From NCBI GenBank assembly GCA_013626165.1, contig NDHX01000011.1:1-49941 (forward strand): a stretch of 49,941 nucleotides of DNA, in the 5' to 3' direction. Positions 26,443-35,044 of the stretch are shown here, piece by piece; the first letter of the stretch is position 1; the number at the start of each line of letters is the position of its first letter. A program made the position numbers and the translations under genes. The notes under the pieces are model-generated. The model ran no database searches. It had not been told where the DNA came from and saw only the letters and a program-made list of their open reading frames with translations. This stretch comes from a bacterium Unc6 (GTDB lineage: Bacteria; Omnitrophota; Gorgyraeia; Velesiimonadales; Velesiimonadaceae).

Positions 26443-27105
26443 ATGGAACAAAATAACTACATAAAACAATTAGAAGAAACAATTTCAAAATTTCTAAAGC
26501 CATTAAAGGATATTTCTTTCCCCATTGCTATAAAAGCCATTTCCGGACATGAAGTTTTGGCTTTTGATAAAAATGGCCGAGAGGACAAAGAATTATTAAG
26601 CCGTCTTACAAAAGCAATGGATATCGCAGTTAGAAATGCTTACAAAACAGGAATTTCAACAGCAAGACCAAATGAGGTTGGCAATCATATAGAGTCTTTT
26701 GTAAAAGACGCGCTCAATAACATAGGCATGAAAGCGGAAATCCCCCTAACTTCAAATGGTAGACACCAAAGCGCTGGCTACCCAGATGTTTTTATTAAAG
26801 ATATTGATAGTAGAATAACATATTTAGAGTGTAAAACTTATAATCAAAAAAGTATCGGTTCATCTTTTAGGGCATTTTATTTTCAACCTTCCGAAAGTTC
26901 TAAAATTACTCACGATGCACGGCATTTAATGGTTGGTTTTGAAATAGTTAGAGAAAAACGAAATGGAAAATCTATTTTTGTCCCGATTCATTGGAAACTT
27001 TATACGCTTGAAAAAGTGCTGGTACAAGTTAAGCATGAATTTAACGCAAGCAATAAGGGAATGTATAAACCCGAGGCGTTATTGGCTGAAGGTGGAATTA
27101 AATAA
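26443..27105 (+). CDS. Type II restriction endonuclease, PD-(D/E)XK
   Basis: A 220-residue protein with a textbook catalytic core: P114-D115 in GYPDVFIKD, then E129-C-K131 in TYLECKTYN. E84 in the preceding helix (NHIESFV) may complete the metal site. Size fits an orthodox homodimeric type II enzyme. Together with the upstream SPPY methylase and Xre protein it forms a complete restriction-modification operon. I cannot name the target sequence or a close relative. Confidence 0.85.
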   Translation: MEQNNYIKQLEETISKFLKPLKDISFPIAIKAISGHEVLAFDKNGREDKELLSRLTKAMDIAVRNAYKTGISTARPNEVGNHIESFVKDALNNIGMKAEIPLTSNGRHQSAGYPDVFIKDIDSRITYLECKTYNQKSIGSSFRAFYFQPSESSKITHDARHLMVGFEIVREKRNGKSIFVPIHWKLYTLEKVLVQVKHEFNASNKGMYKPEALLAEGGIK

Positions 27106-27267
27106 AAGAATTTGCCGCCAAATTGAATAAAGCTCGGGGTTCCGCTAAAAGTGGGATTAGAAAAACCCCGAAGTGGAAGCCTACGGCTTCACTACGTGGC
27201 AGGCTTGAAATCGTCCCCCAGTAGTAGAGGCTTCGTTTCACTACGGGGTAAAGATTTTTTCAAATAC
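27106..27267. repeat. Palindrome-rich end of the R-M cassette
   Basis: Several hairpins follow the endonuclease gene: CGGGGTT (27135-27141) with AACCCCG (27164-27170), and GTGGAAGCC with GGCTTCAC around 27173-27192, then an imperfect copy near 27225-27250. The first could serve as a terminator. GC content is clearly higher than around it. Confidence 0.5.
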
Positions 27268-27297
27268 ACACCGCCATTTTTGCTTTGCAAAAATGGC
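27268..27297 (-). repeat. Right 30-bp inverted repeat of the R-M cassette
   Basis: Matches the reverse complement of 24846-24875 with one mismatch and contains the 13-mer CCGCCATTTTTGC in direct orientation at 27271-27283. It is followed by a spacer with caatagaacaatagac-type words reaching 27350. Confidence 0.8.
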
Positions 27298-27462
27298 AGA
27301 GCAATTGAGCAATAGATAATAGAACAATAGACCGAAATTGCCCAATTGCGGTCTAATGCTCTACTGCCCAAGGGATGGGCTAATATGCTTGGGGAGAGAA
27401 CAAAGAAATGTACAAACCCAAAGCATCATTATCCGAGGGTAAAACTTTTAAAGGAAGAAAAT

Positions 27463-28002
27463 ATGAGGGATAAGGAAATTGATTTAAGGTATAATACTCT
27501 TGAAAGGATTATAGAACAGTGGAACAATCTTCGGGATATATATAGAAAAATATATAATGAAAAAAAGCTTGGGCCTGAGGAAGAAAATGCCTTTCTTAAA
27601 ACAAAAGAATTTCTTGCAAAACAGTATTATCTTGTCCAGCAGTTGGTAAAAGAATACAATGCCGGTGAAGAAAGGATAGATATTGTTCTTGCTGCACTGA
27701 TCAGTGTTGATACTATACCCCAGATATCAGAACTTCAGATAAAAAAGATTGATAATGATTGGCATATAACATATCTTTCTATGAACAGAGTTATGGGTAT
27801 ACTGGAATCTAAAAAAGATAAACTTGCACATACAAGCGCGGTGGGTCTGTTTTTGAAGAAAATATTTCTCAATCCATTCTTAAATCTTTTGGTACTTATA
27901 GTTGTAATAATTGTTCTTTATCTTGTGTCAGTAAATGTATTTCAGTTAGATAAAATATTAAAACCAGTTCCGGAAGAAAAAACAGAGGAGGGACCAAAAT
28001 GA
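27463..28002 (+). CDS. Tail-anchored membrane protein of unknown function
   Basis: A 179-residue protein with a long helical, charged N-terminal region (about residues 1-70, possible coiled coil) and a single strong membrane segment at about 138-160, followed by a short charged tail. I do not recognise the family. The ATG at 27463 follows AAGGAAG; the longer frame from 27346 lies in repeat sequence and is rejected. Its stop overlaps the start of the HU-like gene, so the two are coupled. The context with hisS and dgt suggests a house-keeping gene of this lineage. Confidence 0.75.
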   Translation: MRDKEIDLRYNTLERIIEQWNNLRDIYRKIYNEKKLGPEEENAFLKTKEFLAKQYYLVQQLVKEYNAGEERIDIVLAALISVDTIPQISELQIKKIDNDWHITYLSMNRVMGILESKKDKLAHTSAVGLFLKKIFLNPFLNLLVLIVVIIVLYLVSVNVFQLDKILKPVPEEKTEEGPK

Positions 28003-28304
28003 GAAAAAGAGATTTGGTTGTTAAAATTGCCGAGCAAACAGGTATCAAACAAAAAGAGGTTACAAAGTGTATCCAGAAATTTCTTGATCTTTCAATGGAA
28101 CTGCTTGCAAGTGGAAAAAGGTTAGAACTCAGGGATTTTGGTGTTTTGAAGGTGGTGAAAAGAAAATCAAGACTTGGGAGAAATCCAAAAAAACCTGAAC
28201 AGACTGTACAAATACCTGAAAGAAAGGTTGTTGTATTTAAACCAGGAAAATTGATGAAACAAACAATAATAAAAAGCAATAAAGATTGCCTGTGGAAAAA
28301 TTAA
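27999..28304 (+). CDS. HU/IHF family DNA-binding protein
   Basis: A 101-residue nucleoid protein. It has the HU fold order: MRKRDLVVKIAEQTGIKQKEV (helices), LRDFGVLKVVKRK (strands), GRNPKK at the DNA-inserting arm tip, and VVFKPGKLMK at the end. The RxGRNPxxP arm is typical of HU and IHF. It overlaps the membrane-protein gene by four bases and hisS follows two bases after its stop. Confidence 0.94.
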   Translation: MRKRDLVVKIAEQTGIKQKEVTKCIQKFLDLSMELLASGKRLELRDFGVLKVVKRKSRLGRNPKKPEQTVQIPERKVVVFKPGKLMKQTIIKSNKDCLWKN

Positions 28305-28306
28305 AA

Positions 28307-29575
28307 ATGCAGAATTCAATAATAAGACGAATTAAGGGAACTGATGATATACTGCCCAGAGAGGTCAATGAATGGTCAAATATTGAAGGGTGTGCCCGTA
28401 AGACTTTTTCAATATATAGATATCAGGAAATAAGAACACCTGTTTTAGAACAGACCGGACTTTTTGTAAGAGGAGTGGGATCAGAAACAGAAATTGTCCA
28501 GAAACAGATGTACACATTTCAGGACAGGGCAGCAAGAAACATATCCTTAAGACCAGAAGGCACCGCACCCATAATAAGAGCATACCTTGAAAATCAGATT
28601 GGTCTAAATGGTTCTCTTGTAAAAGTTTTTTATATACAACCTATGTTTAGAGCAGAAAGACCACAGGCAGGAAGAAACAGACAATTCCATCAGATAGGAG
28701 CAGAAGCAATAGGCTCGTATAGTCCTCTTCTTGATGTTGAAATGATTGCTCTGAACCGTTCAGTATTGTTGTCGTTCGGTATTGAAGATTTTATAATAAA
28801 ATTAAATAGTGTTGGTTGCAAGGAAGATAAAGAAAAGTATTCCAAAATTTTATATGAACACATCTCTGCAAAACAGGAATTTCTCTGTTCGGATTGCAAG
28901 GCAAGGTTAAACCAGAATCCGCTACGGATACTTGATTGCAAGGTTCCCAAGTGTAGGGAGATTGTAAAAGGGTCGCCTCCTCTTATTTTAATCCAGTGTA
29001 AAGAATGTAAAGATCATTATGAAAACTTAAAGCAGGGCCTGTCCGCATTAAATATAAGGTATGAACAGGATAATCATCTTATAAGAGGACTTGACTATTA
29101 TACAAAGACTGTGTTTGAGATTGTGCATAGTAGACTCGGTTCACAGGATACCATATCTGCTGGGGGCAGATATGATAACCTTGTTGAAGAATTAGGCGGA
29201 AAACCCACAGGGTGTTGTGGATTTGCAATAGGTGTAGAAAGAGTTATAATTTTAAGAAAAGTTCTTAACATATCCTTGCAAGAAAAAATATCTGCTCTTA
29301 CATTTATAGCAACAATAGATGAGGATGGGCGCCTGAAAGGACTTTCACTATCTGAGGCAATAAGAAGGTTTTCAATGCCCGTAGCAATGGATTTTCAAGG
29401 AAGGAGTTTGAAATCACAGATGAGGTATGCAAACAAACTGGGCGCAAGATGGGTAATAATCATAGGGGAAGATGAAATGAAAAATAATTGTGTTACGATA
29501 AAATTGATGACAGATGGAGTACAGGAAACACTACCGTTTGATGTCCATAAAATTGTTGAAAAATTAAAAGGATAA
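28307..29575 (+). CDS. hisS: Histidyl-tRNA synthetase
   Basis: A 422-residue class II synthetase charging tRNA-His. Motif 1 region RRIKGTDDILP, motif 2 (FRAERPQAGRNRQFHQIGAE), the HisA signature LIRGLDYYTKTVFE and motif 3 GGCCGFAIGVERV-type sequence (GGKPTGCCGFAIGVER) are all seen. The frame opens at 28286, inside the HU gene; the ATG at 28307 begins the normal N-terminus and I choose it. Tightly spaced with HU and dgt. Confidence 0.96.
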   Translation: MQNSIIRRIKGTDDILPREVNEWSNIEGCARKTFSIYRYQEIRTPVLEQTGLFVRGVGSETEIVQKQMYTFQDRAARNISLRPEGTAPIIRAYLENQIGLNGSLVKVFYIQPMFRAERPQAGRNRQFHQIGAEAIGSYSPLLDVEMIALNRSVLLSFGIEDFIIKLNSVGCKEDKEKYSKILYEHISAKQEFLCSDCKARLNQNPLRILDCKVPKCREIVKGSPPLILIQCKECKDHYENLKQGLSALNIRYEQDNHLIRGLDYYTKTVFEIVHSRLGSQDTISAGGRYDNLVEELGGKPTGCCGFAIGVERVIILRKVLNISLQEKISALTFIATIDEDGRLKGLSLSEAIRRFSMPVAMDFQGRSLKSQMRYANKLGARWVIIIGEDEMKNNCVTIKLMTDGVQETLPFDVHKIVEKLKG

Positions 29576-29583
29576 CCTTTATA

Positions 29584-30750
29584 ATGAAGATTGACAAAAA
29601 CATATTAGAACAAAGAGAAGAAAAGATGTTATCTATGTGTGCCTGTAAGAGTAAAACCTCACGGGGAAGAAAATATTCTGAGAAAGACGATATTTTCAGA
29701 ACCCATTTCCAGAGGGACAGAGACAGGATTATACACTCAATGGCCTTTAGACGCCTTCAGTACAAGACGCAAGTATTTGTTTTCCATGAGGATGATTATT
29801 ACAGGACAAGATTAACACACACAATGGAAGTTGCACAGATTGCAAGGTCAATTGCAAGGGCATTGGGCTTGAATGATGATCTAACAGAGGCAATAGCACT
29901 GGCACATGATATAGGACATACACCGTTTGGACATTGCGGAGAAGATGCACTGCATGAGATTATGAAAGATTCCGAAGGGTTCGAACATAACTTACAAGGT
30001 TATAGGGTTGTTACATCAATTGAACAAAGATATGCAGAATTTCCTGGTCTTAATCTTACATGGGAGGCAAGAGAAGGGATATTAAAGCACTCAACCCCTT
30101 TTAATAAACTAAAGATTCTGCAGATTGCACCAGAAATACAGGATTTTGGTCTTGAGAGCCCGCCTACACTTGAGGCTCAGGTTGTAGATATCGCAGATGA
30201 GATTGCTTATGATAGCCATGATCTGGATGACGGACTTGCAAGCGGACTTGTGCATGAAAATCAACTGTCTGAGGTTGAACTGTGGAACAGGCAGAACAAG
30301 AAAATAAAAGAAATTTATACGGCAATATCCTGGCCTATAAGAAGGAATCTTGTTGTAAAAAGTATAATAAACATTGAAATAACGGACATAATACATGGAA
30401 CATCAGAGAAAATAAAAGACTTAAAAATTGAAGATGTTTGTTCAATGGATAAAAGAATTGTTGGATTTAGCCAAGAGCTTGAAGAACATAGGATACCTTT
30501 AAAAAAGTTTCTTCTTGAAAATCTTTACAGACATTTCAAGGTTGTTAGAATGTCAGAGAAACACAAAAGGTTTATAAAAGAATTATTTGATGTATATAAA
30601 TCAAACAAGCAACAGCTTCCGCTGTCGGTTCAGAAGCGGGCAGAAAAAATAGGGCTTAAAAGAAGCATTGCAGACTATATTGCAGGTATGACAGACAGGT
30701 TTGCGCTTGATGAATATGATAAACTTTTTGACCCCCACCAGAAGGTGTAA
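29584..30750 (+). CDS. dgt: dGTP triphosphohydrolase (HD domain)
   Basis: A 388-residue dNTPase removing triphosphate from dGTP or related dNTPs. The HD metal site is present: H79 in RTRLTHTMEV, H108-D109 in LAHDIGHTPFGH, and a later Asp in VVDIADEIAYDSHDLDDG. The opening RTHFQRDRDRIIHSMAFRRL is the family hallmark. It follows hisS by eight bases and ends convergent with the next minus-strand gene. Confidence 0.95.
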   Translation: MKIDKNILEQREEKMLSMCACKSKTSRGRKYSEKDDIFRTHFQRDRDRIIHSMAFRRLQYKTQVFVFHEDDYYRTRLTHTMEVAQIARSIARALGLNDDLTEAIALAHDIGHTPFGHCGEDALHEIMKDSEGFEHNLQGYRVVTSIEQRYAEFPGLNLTWEAREGILKHSTPFNKLKILQIAPEIQDFGLESPPTLEAQVVDIADEIAYDSHDLDDGLASGLVHENQLSEVELWNRQNKKIKEIYTAISWPIRRNLVVKSIINIEITDIIHGTSEKIKDLKIEDVCSMDKRIVGFSQELEEHRIPLKKFLLENLYRHFKVVRMSEKHKRFIKELFDVYKSNKQQLPLSVQKRAEKIGLKRSIADYIAGMTDRFALDEYDKLFDPHQKV

Positions 30751-30769
30751 TTACATGCGAGGTTATATA

Positions 30770-32071
30770 CTATTTATTTTGCATTGAGTTTAACAGGGTT
30801 TTAGGATCAAGTGCCCCTACAACCGTTCCTTTTTTATTCTGTATAATAATAATCTGAGCTTTTAATTTTTCAACCTGTTCCAGAACAAGCCTAACAGATA
30901 TATCAGGGCGGACAACCAGAATTTGTTTATTCACAAATTCAGAGATTTTTTGTTCCAACTCTTTTTCAAGTGTTATTTTTGTAAGAACCGGAACAGGTTT
31001 TCCCAGTTCAAGAATCCTTTGTTTTATATATGCATAAAATTTATATGTGGGTATTCTTTCAAAACTTATGAGCATAGAATGATATGGTTCTGCCTTTATA
31101 AAGTGCATATGGTTCTGCAGAGCGCATTCATTTGTTGATGTATCTATCATAACAAGATAACGAAGGCTTGAGTCTGGAACTTCCCCTTCCATCCCTTCTG
31201 GTATTGCAGAAAGATATGTTAATTGCTTTGTTTGTTCTTGTGTGGGATTTAGTTCGGGGAACATACCTTGAAGTTGTTTTGCAATTTCATTATCTCTGTC
31301 TCTAAACTGGATTGCATATTTTTCCAAAGTATCTACTGCATCGGCAAGAAAAATCCCTATCGCAACATCTACACTATAAAGAAACCCCGCTGTAATAAAC
31401 GCTGCATCGTCAGACTCACCAGGCCCACGTTTGTGTCTTATATATAAATACCTGAGGTTTTTTAAATCTGTTCCTGCATCTGCGTCTACAATCAATCCGC
31501 TCCTGTGAAATTCTTCTAGTTCTTGTTCATGTTCTTCATGCGCCAACACCTCAGCATCAAGCCCCATTGCATTCATCACATTTAAATCAACGGTATATAA
31601 CTTACCATAACCTATTCTTACATTATAGTATTCCTCTGTCAGATGTCTTATCTGTGGATCATCTCTAAGCCCGCCTAATATAAATCCTTTTATGATATCC
31701 TTGCCTTTGAAAAATCTGTTCTTAAGAAATTTCAAACTAAGAAGCGGATAGCCTTTTTTATCAATAAGTTGTACCCCATCAGAAGATATGCAAACATTTT
31801 TTACAAAATATTCAATATTATCTATCAGTGTCTGTCTTTGTTTTCTTATTTCCAAGGGGTCCATATCCAGGGCTTCAACAATATCCTCAATGGTTGTATT
31901 TACATACCTTCTCTTAAGAAATGAACCCGCTCCATTGTGCGCCCTTCCTTCTATAGATTGAAGAAATAACAGCCCTGCTGTGTCAGAATCTACAGCAAGT
32001 CTTTCGCCAGATGTAAGAAGATTCCAGTCAGCCCTTATCAATTCTGGCGGTGCAACATTATGGCGTTTCAC
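30770..32071 (-). CDS. Conserved-looking protein of unknown function (433 residues)
   Basis: A long, well-formed cytoplasmic protein I do not recognise. No signal peptide or membrane segment. The N-terminal part is helical with a possible HTH-like piece near residues 55-80, a strongly acidic helix (EEHEQELEEFHRS) lies near 180, and an LRYLVMID strand near 300 begins a second domain. The last 60 residues (VNKQILVVRPDISVRLVLEQ ... KGTVVGALDP) resemble half of a CBS-like fold. It is convergent with dgt. Codon style is native. Function cannot be assigned. Confidence 0.7.
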   Translation of the reverse strand: MKRHNVAPPELIRADWNLLTSGERLAVDSDTAGLLFLQSIEGRAHNGAGSFLKRRYVNTTIEDIVEALDMDPLEIRKQRQTLIDNIEYFVKNVCISSDGVQLIDKKGYPLLSLKFLKNRFFKGKDIIKGFILGGLRDDPQIRHLTEEYYNVRIGYGKLYTVDLNVMNAMGLDAEVLAHEEHEQELEEFHRSGLIVDADAGTDLKNLRYLYIRHKRGPGESDDAAFITAGFLYSVDVAIGIFLADAVDTLEKYAIQFRDRDNEIAKQLQGMFPELNPTQEQTKQLTYLSAIPEGMEGEVPDSSLRYLVMIDTSTNECALQNHMHFIKAEPYHSMLISFERIPTYKFYAYIKQRILELGKPVPVLTKITLEKELEQKISEFVNKQILVVRPDISVRLVLEQVEKLKAQIIIIQNKKGTVVGALDPKTLLNSMQNK

Positions 32072-32176
32072 ATCCTCTCTTCAATTGTCCGGGTTAGTGA
32101 ACAGATAGATCCTAATAGTCTAAAAACCTCATCAGTGGCTTCTCTTCTCTTGCGCCCCTTACCCTCCGTCATCAGT

Positions 32177-33463
32177 TTAATGATTTATAATATAAACATT
32201 TGTTGATAAGGAGAATTCTTTTCCGTTGAAATCGTAAACAGTTTCACCTAAAAAAGCCATAAAGCCCAATTCTGGTCTTTTAATTTTATGTGGATAGTCA
32301 GAGCCTTTTGAGGTAACATCAAATTCTTGCCAGGTAGCATCCCGGAAATCCCTGGTTGGCGATTCGGCCTTCCAGAGGACTATTTTCTTGGGTTTTATCT
32401 CAGTATCAGTGGAGATAGAGAACTCTACAAATTCATCTTTCTCTTTGTACTGCCAGGAAACCTTAGGAAATTTAATTTGTCCGGCCGTTTTTAGAAAAAA
32501 AGCGCTAATAACATTCCACACTTTTACAATATTCCCTTCCATGCCATGTCCTGAATTTGGACCATAGAATATATACTTTTCGCCAATAAGGCCATCGTAA
32601 TAAATGTTAAGAGCATCAAGAGGCCAATATCGGTCATTGGTACCTATTATGATAAGACTGGGAACTGTAATTCTGTCCCGGTAAAAGTAGGGGTCAACAA
32701 GATTGGACAATTCTATCCCTTCTTCTTTTTCTAAAAGCTGAGGCAAATTCTTTTCCGTATAGTCTGATATTTTCTCGCTATATGCGCCCCAGGTATTGAT
32801 CTGGTGCTGCATCTGCTCCGGAAGATTAAGATTATCATATACAATCGGAGCTATGGCCTTTACCCTCGGGTCAACCACTGCGGTAAGCCATGTGGTCCAT
32901 CCTCTTTTGGAGGCGCCAGCTGTTAAAAATCCTGATACATTTATACTCAATTCCTGTTCAGCAAATTCTTGAATCGCATCCATAGCCTTTATCGCGCTTT
33001 TTGTCATTGGAAAAAGAAGAGGCCAACTTTTATCACGCGTCTCAAGATACTTCACAAAAGTATAAGAAATAAGCCCATCTTCTCTGAGACCGTCAAACAA
33101 TGGCTGATTGGGTACATCGTAAAGCACGGCGAAAAGTCCTCCCGTATCAGTGGCAGTTTTTACTCCGAGTAAAAGAATTTCTTCCCTGACCCGCCCGCTT
33201 CCCGTTATTAATAACAAGCATAGAGAAGGATTCGTTAATTTCTTGGGTTTTATAATCATTAACCTGTGTTCCCAAGTAATACCTTGCCATTTTTGCGAGG
33301 TCAGTTTAAGCTCAAATCCTACCGCGTCTTCAAAAAGGTCCTGCCGAGAAACTTTTTCCCATTGGAAAACTCTGTCGTCCATCTTGACATATTCAAAAAT
33401 ATCGGCATGCAAAAAAGTTGGCAAAAATATCAAAATCATACTTATTACAATAAACTTTTTCAT
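32177..33463 (-). CDS. PqaA-like secreted alpha/beta-hydrolase
   Basis: A 428-residue protein of the PhoPQ-activated pathogenicity-related (PqaA) family, an alpha/beta-hydrolase-like group. Residues 1-20 form a signal peptide (basic start, hydrophobic core, cut after A20). The nucleophile elbow is GASKRGW with S185; a later DPRVKAIAPIVYD and the GTNDRYWPLDA and SGHG segments would supply the acid and His. It would be exported. Its substrate is unknown in the family. No partners are adjacent. Confidence 0.9.
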   Translation of the reverse strand: MKKFIVISMILIFLPTFLHADIFEYVKMDDRVFQWEKVSRQDLFEDAVGFELKLTSQKWQGITWEHRLMIIKPKKLTNPSLCLLLITGSGRVREEILLLGVKTATDTGGLFAVLYDVPNQPLFDGLREDGLISYTFVKYLETRDKSWPLLFPMTKSAIKAMDAIQEFAEQELSINVSGFLTAGASKRGWTTWLTAVVDPRVKAIAPIVYDNLNLPEQMQHQINTWGAYSEKISDYTEKNLPQLLEKEEGIELSNLVDPYFYRDRITVPSLIIIGTNDRYWPLDALNIYYDGLIGEKYIFYGPNSGHGMEGNIVKVWNVISAFFLKTAGQIKFPKVSWQYKEKDEFVEFSISTDTEIKPKKIVLWKAESPTRDFRDATWQEFDVTSKGSDYPHKIKRPELGFMAFLGETVYDFNGKEFSLSTNVYIINH

Positions 33464-33604
33464 TTAATCATCCTCTTCTTAAAGTTGGGAAATTTTCACC
33501 CCTTTAGCGAAACTCCGGGCTTTGCTCGGCTTGGCGGCAAATTCCTTTTACAATTTAACCAACACCTTTAATATTTTCTCGGATTGCTTTCTTTTGTTTT
33601 TCTG

Positions 33605-33812
33605 CATTTTCTTGTAACTATTCAGCCCCATAATAATGATAGCGTAATAGTTTAGTTTCTCCAAAAGCTAGGTTCGGTGTACCACATTTCATTAAACCTG
33701 TCAAGCACAATTTTTGGGAAAACTTAACTCGATTCATGGTATAATTATCCTAACACATATCTCAGGTTCATGTCAAGTAACATGCAAGCAGGCTGAATAG
33801 TTACCATTTTCT
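33605..33812. mobile_element. MITE-like element with 14-bp TIRs and 8-bp flanking repeats
   Basis: Exact terminal inverted repeats GTAACTATTCAGCC (33614-33627) and GGCTGAATAGTTAC (33791-33804) enclose 163 bases without an ORF. The octamer CATTTTCT occurs immediately outside both ends (33605-33612, one base from the left repeat, and 33805-33812), as a target-site duplication would. The right end lies six bases from the 3' end of tRNA-Ser(GCT). The size and layout suit a non-autonomous transposon; no parent transposase is known to me. Confidence 0.65.
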
Positions 33813-33818
33813 AATAAC

Positions 33819-33912
33819 TGGCGGAGAGGCTGGGATTTGAACCCAGGAGCCCGCTTTGAGGCAGGCTAATCGCTTAGCAGGCGATTGCTATCGGCCACTC
33901 AGCCACCTCTCC
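33819..33912 (-). tRNA. tRNA-Ser (anticodon GCT)
   Basis: Minus-strand serine tRNA with long variable arm. Acceptor GGAGAGG/CCTCTCC, anticodon arm AATCGC-CTGCTAA-GCGATT giving GCT, T-loop TTCAAAT and encoded CCA at 33819-33821. Confidence 0.95.
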
Positions 33913-33919
33913 AAAAACA

Positions 33920-34050
33920 TAGTAGACAGTAGACAGAAGGCAGCAGGTAGGGAAAAAGTATCCCTTCTCACCCAGAGGGTGCCAAAAAGGAGGGTGGGTG
34001 GATTATATTTTTCCTATCTCCTATCTATTACCTTCTACCTACTATTTGCC
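33920..34050. repeat. TAGTAGACAGTAGAC and CTACCTACTA word repeats
   Basis: 33920-33960 has units of tagtagacagtagacag and gcagcaggtaggg; 34007-34050 has the inverse-complement style (ctatctcctatctattacc, ctacctacta). A cccagagggtgcc string lies between. Related runs are at 21290-21340 and 39735-39765. Confidence 0.5.
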
Positions 34051-34497
34051 CCTTTTTTGTTTAAAAAATTCTTGAAGGATTGACCTGCATTCTTCTTCAA
34101 GAATGCCTTTTTTTATCTGTATCCAATGATTCATACTTTTGTGGTGTGTAATATTTATTACGCTTCCACACGCACCTGCTTTTTCATCCATTGTTCCTAT
34201 AATAAGTCTTTTTACTCTTGCAAGGACAAGTGCCCCCGCACACATTGCACAGGGTTCTTTTGTTACATAAACATCTGTTTCAACTAACCTTTCATTTTTT
34301 AGTGCTCCTGCTGCCTGTGTTATTGCAATCATTTCTGCATGTGCTGTCGGGTCTTTAAGTTTTATTATCTGATTTCTTGCTTTCCCGATAATGCTACCAT
34401 TGTATATTATGACACATCCTACCGGAACCTCATTTTCCTCAAATGCAATCTTTGCCTGTTTTAAGGCCTGTTCCATCCACATAATATCTTGTTTCAT
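34042..34497 (-). CDS. tadA: tRNA-specific adenosine deaminase
   Basis: A 151-residue deaminase converting A34 to inosine in tRNA-Arg(ACG). The zinc site is complete: H53-A-E55 and P82-C83-A-M-C86. The first helix WMEQALKQAKIAFEENEVPVG is typical. The ATG at 34497 lies inside the 3' end of gmhB; a start at 34482 (ATG) is also possible. Both genes share direction and overlap, so they are probably one transcript. The C-terminus ends normally before tRNA-Ser(GCT). Confidence 0.95.
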   Translation of the reverse strand: MKQDIMWMEQALKQAKIAFEENEVPVGCVIIYNGSIIGKARNQIIKLKDPTAHAEMIAITQAAGALKNERLVETDVYVTKEPCAMCAGALVLARVKRLIIGTMDEKAGACGSVINITHHKSMNHWIQIKKGILEEECRSILQEFFKQKRGK

Positions 34498-35044
34498 TTT
34501 TTAAGACTATATTTTTTACCGCTTCAAGAAGGTTTTTGGCAACATGCTCAGGTTTTTCTTCCCACTCCTTCATTTCATCTACTGATTTTGTATGCCCCGA
34601 AAGAACAACTATGGCACTTAATCCTGCTGAATGTCCAGTCTGGACATCCGAAAGCCTATCTCCTACAAAAAAAATACCCTTTTTATCGCCTTTATAATTT
34701 TTCAGAACCTTTTCAATAAGCCCTGTCTTAGGTTTTCTGCATTCGCATCTGTCATCCGGTTTATGTGTGCAATAATAAAAACCATCAATCCTTCCTCCGT
34801 TTAATATTACAGTTTGTTTAATCTTTGTCGTTATTTTTACAAGAGCCTCTTTTGTAAGTGTTCCTCTTCCAACCCCTGACTGATTTGATATAACATATAC
34901 CCTGTATTTTTTTTCATTAAGAATCCTTAAAGCTTTTAAAGCAGGTTTTAGTATGTGCAAATCTTTAATAGAGTTTACACATAAAGCCTCTGCAGGGTCC
35001 TTATTTAAAACGCCGTCTCTATCAATAAATATTATTTTTTTCAC
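34439..35044 (-). CDS. gmhB: D-glycero-D-manno-heptose 1,7-bisphosphate 7-phosphatase
   Basis: A 201-residue HAD-IIIA phosphatase. The nucleophile motif is FIDRDGVLNKD with D8 and D10, motif II is VISNQSGVGRG, the zinc loop is CTHKPDDRCECRKPKTG, and VGDRLSDVQTGHSAG carries the last acids. It acts in ADP- or GDP-heptose synthesis for LPS-like or S-layer glycans; a histidinol-phosphatase role is the other option in this family. The C-terminal 20 residues run over the start of tadA. The epimerase gene upstream overlaps by four bases. Confidence 0.88.
   Translation of the reverse strand: MKKIIFIDRDGVLNKDPAEALCVNSIKDLHILKPALKALRILNEKKYRVYVISNQSGVGRGTLTKEALVKITTKIKQTVILNGGRIDGFYYCTHKPDDRCECRKPKTGLIEKVLKNYKGDKKGIFFVGDRLSDVQTGHSAGLSAIVVLSGHTKSVDEMKEWEEKPEHVAKNLLEAVKNIVLKNETRYYVDGTGLKTGKDCI

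Larger units (their letters stand above)
24846..27297. mobile_element. Restriction-modification cassette bounded by 30-bp inverted repeats
   Basis: A 2.45-kb unit at the 3' end of tRNA-Ser(TGA), bounded by inverted repeats with 29/30 identity. As a direct match the two ends also share the 13-mer CCGCCATTTTTGC, part of it being tRNA sequence, as expected for an attachment-site duplication. Inside are an Xre regulator, a DNA methyltransferase and an endonuclease, all on the plus strand, plus non-coding palindromes. No integrase or transposase is present, so the unit would need help to move. Confidence 0.65.

Noticed and set aside
27346-27462. N-terminal 39-codon extension of the tail-anchored membrane protein
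   Set aside because: It lies in repeat-like spacer, and the ATG at 27463 has a proper ribosome site.
33736-33745. TATAAT inside the MITE-like element as a promoter
   Set aside because: No matching -35 box at 16-18 bases and no gene downstream in a suitable position.
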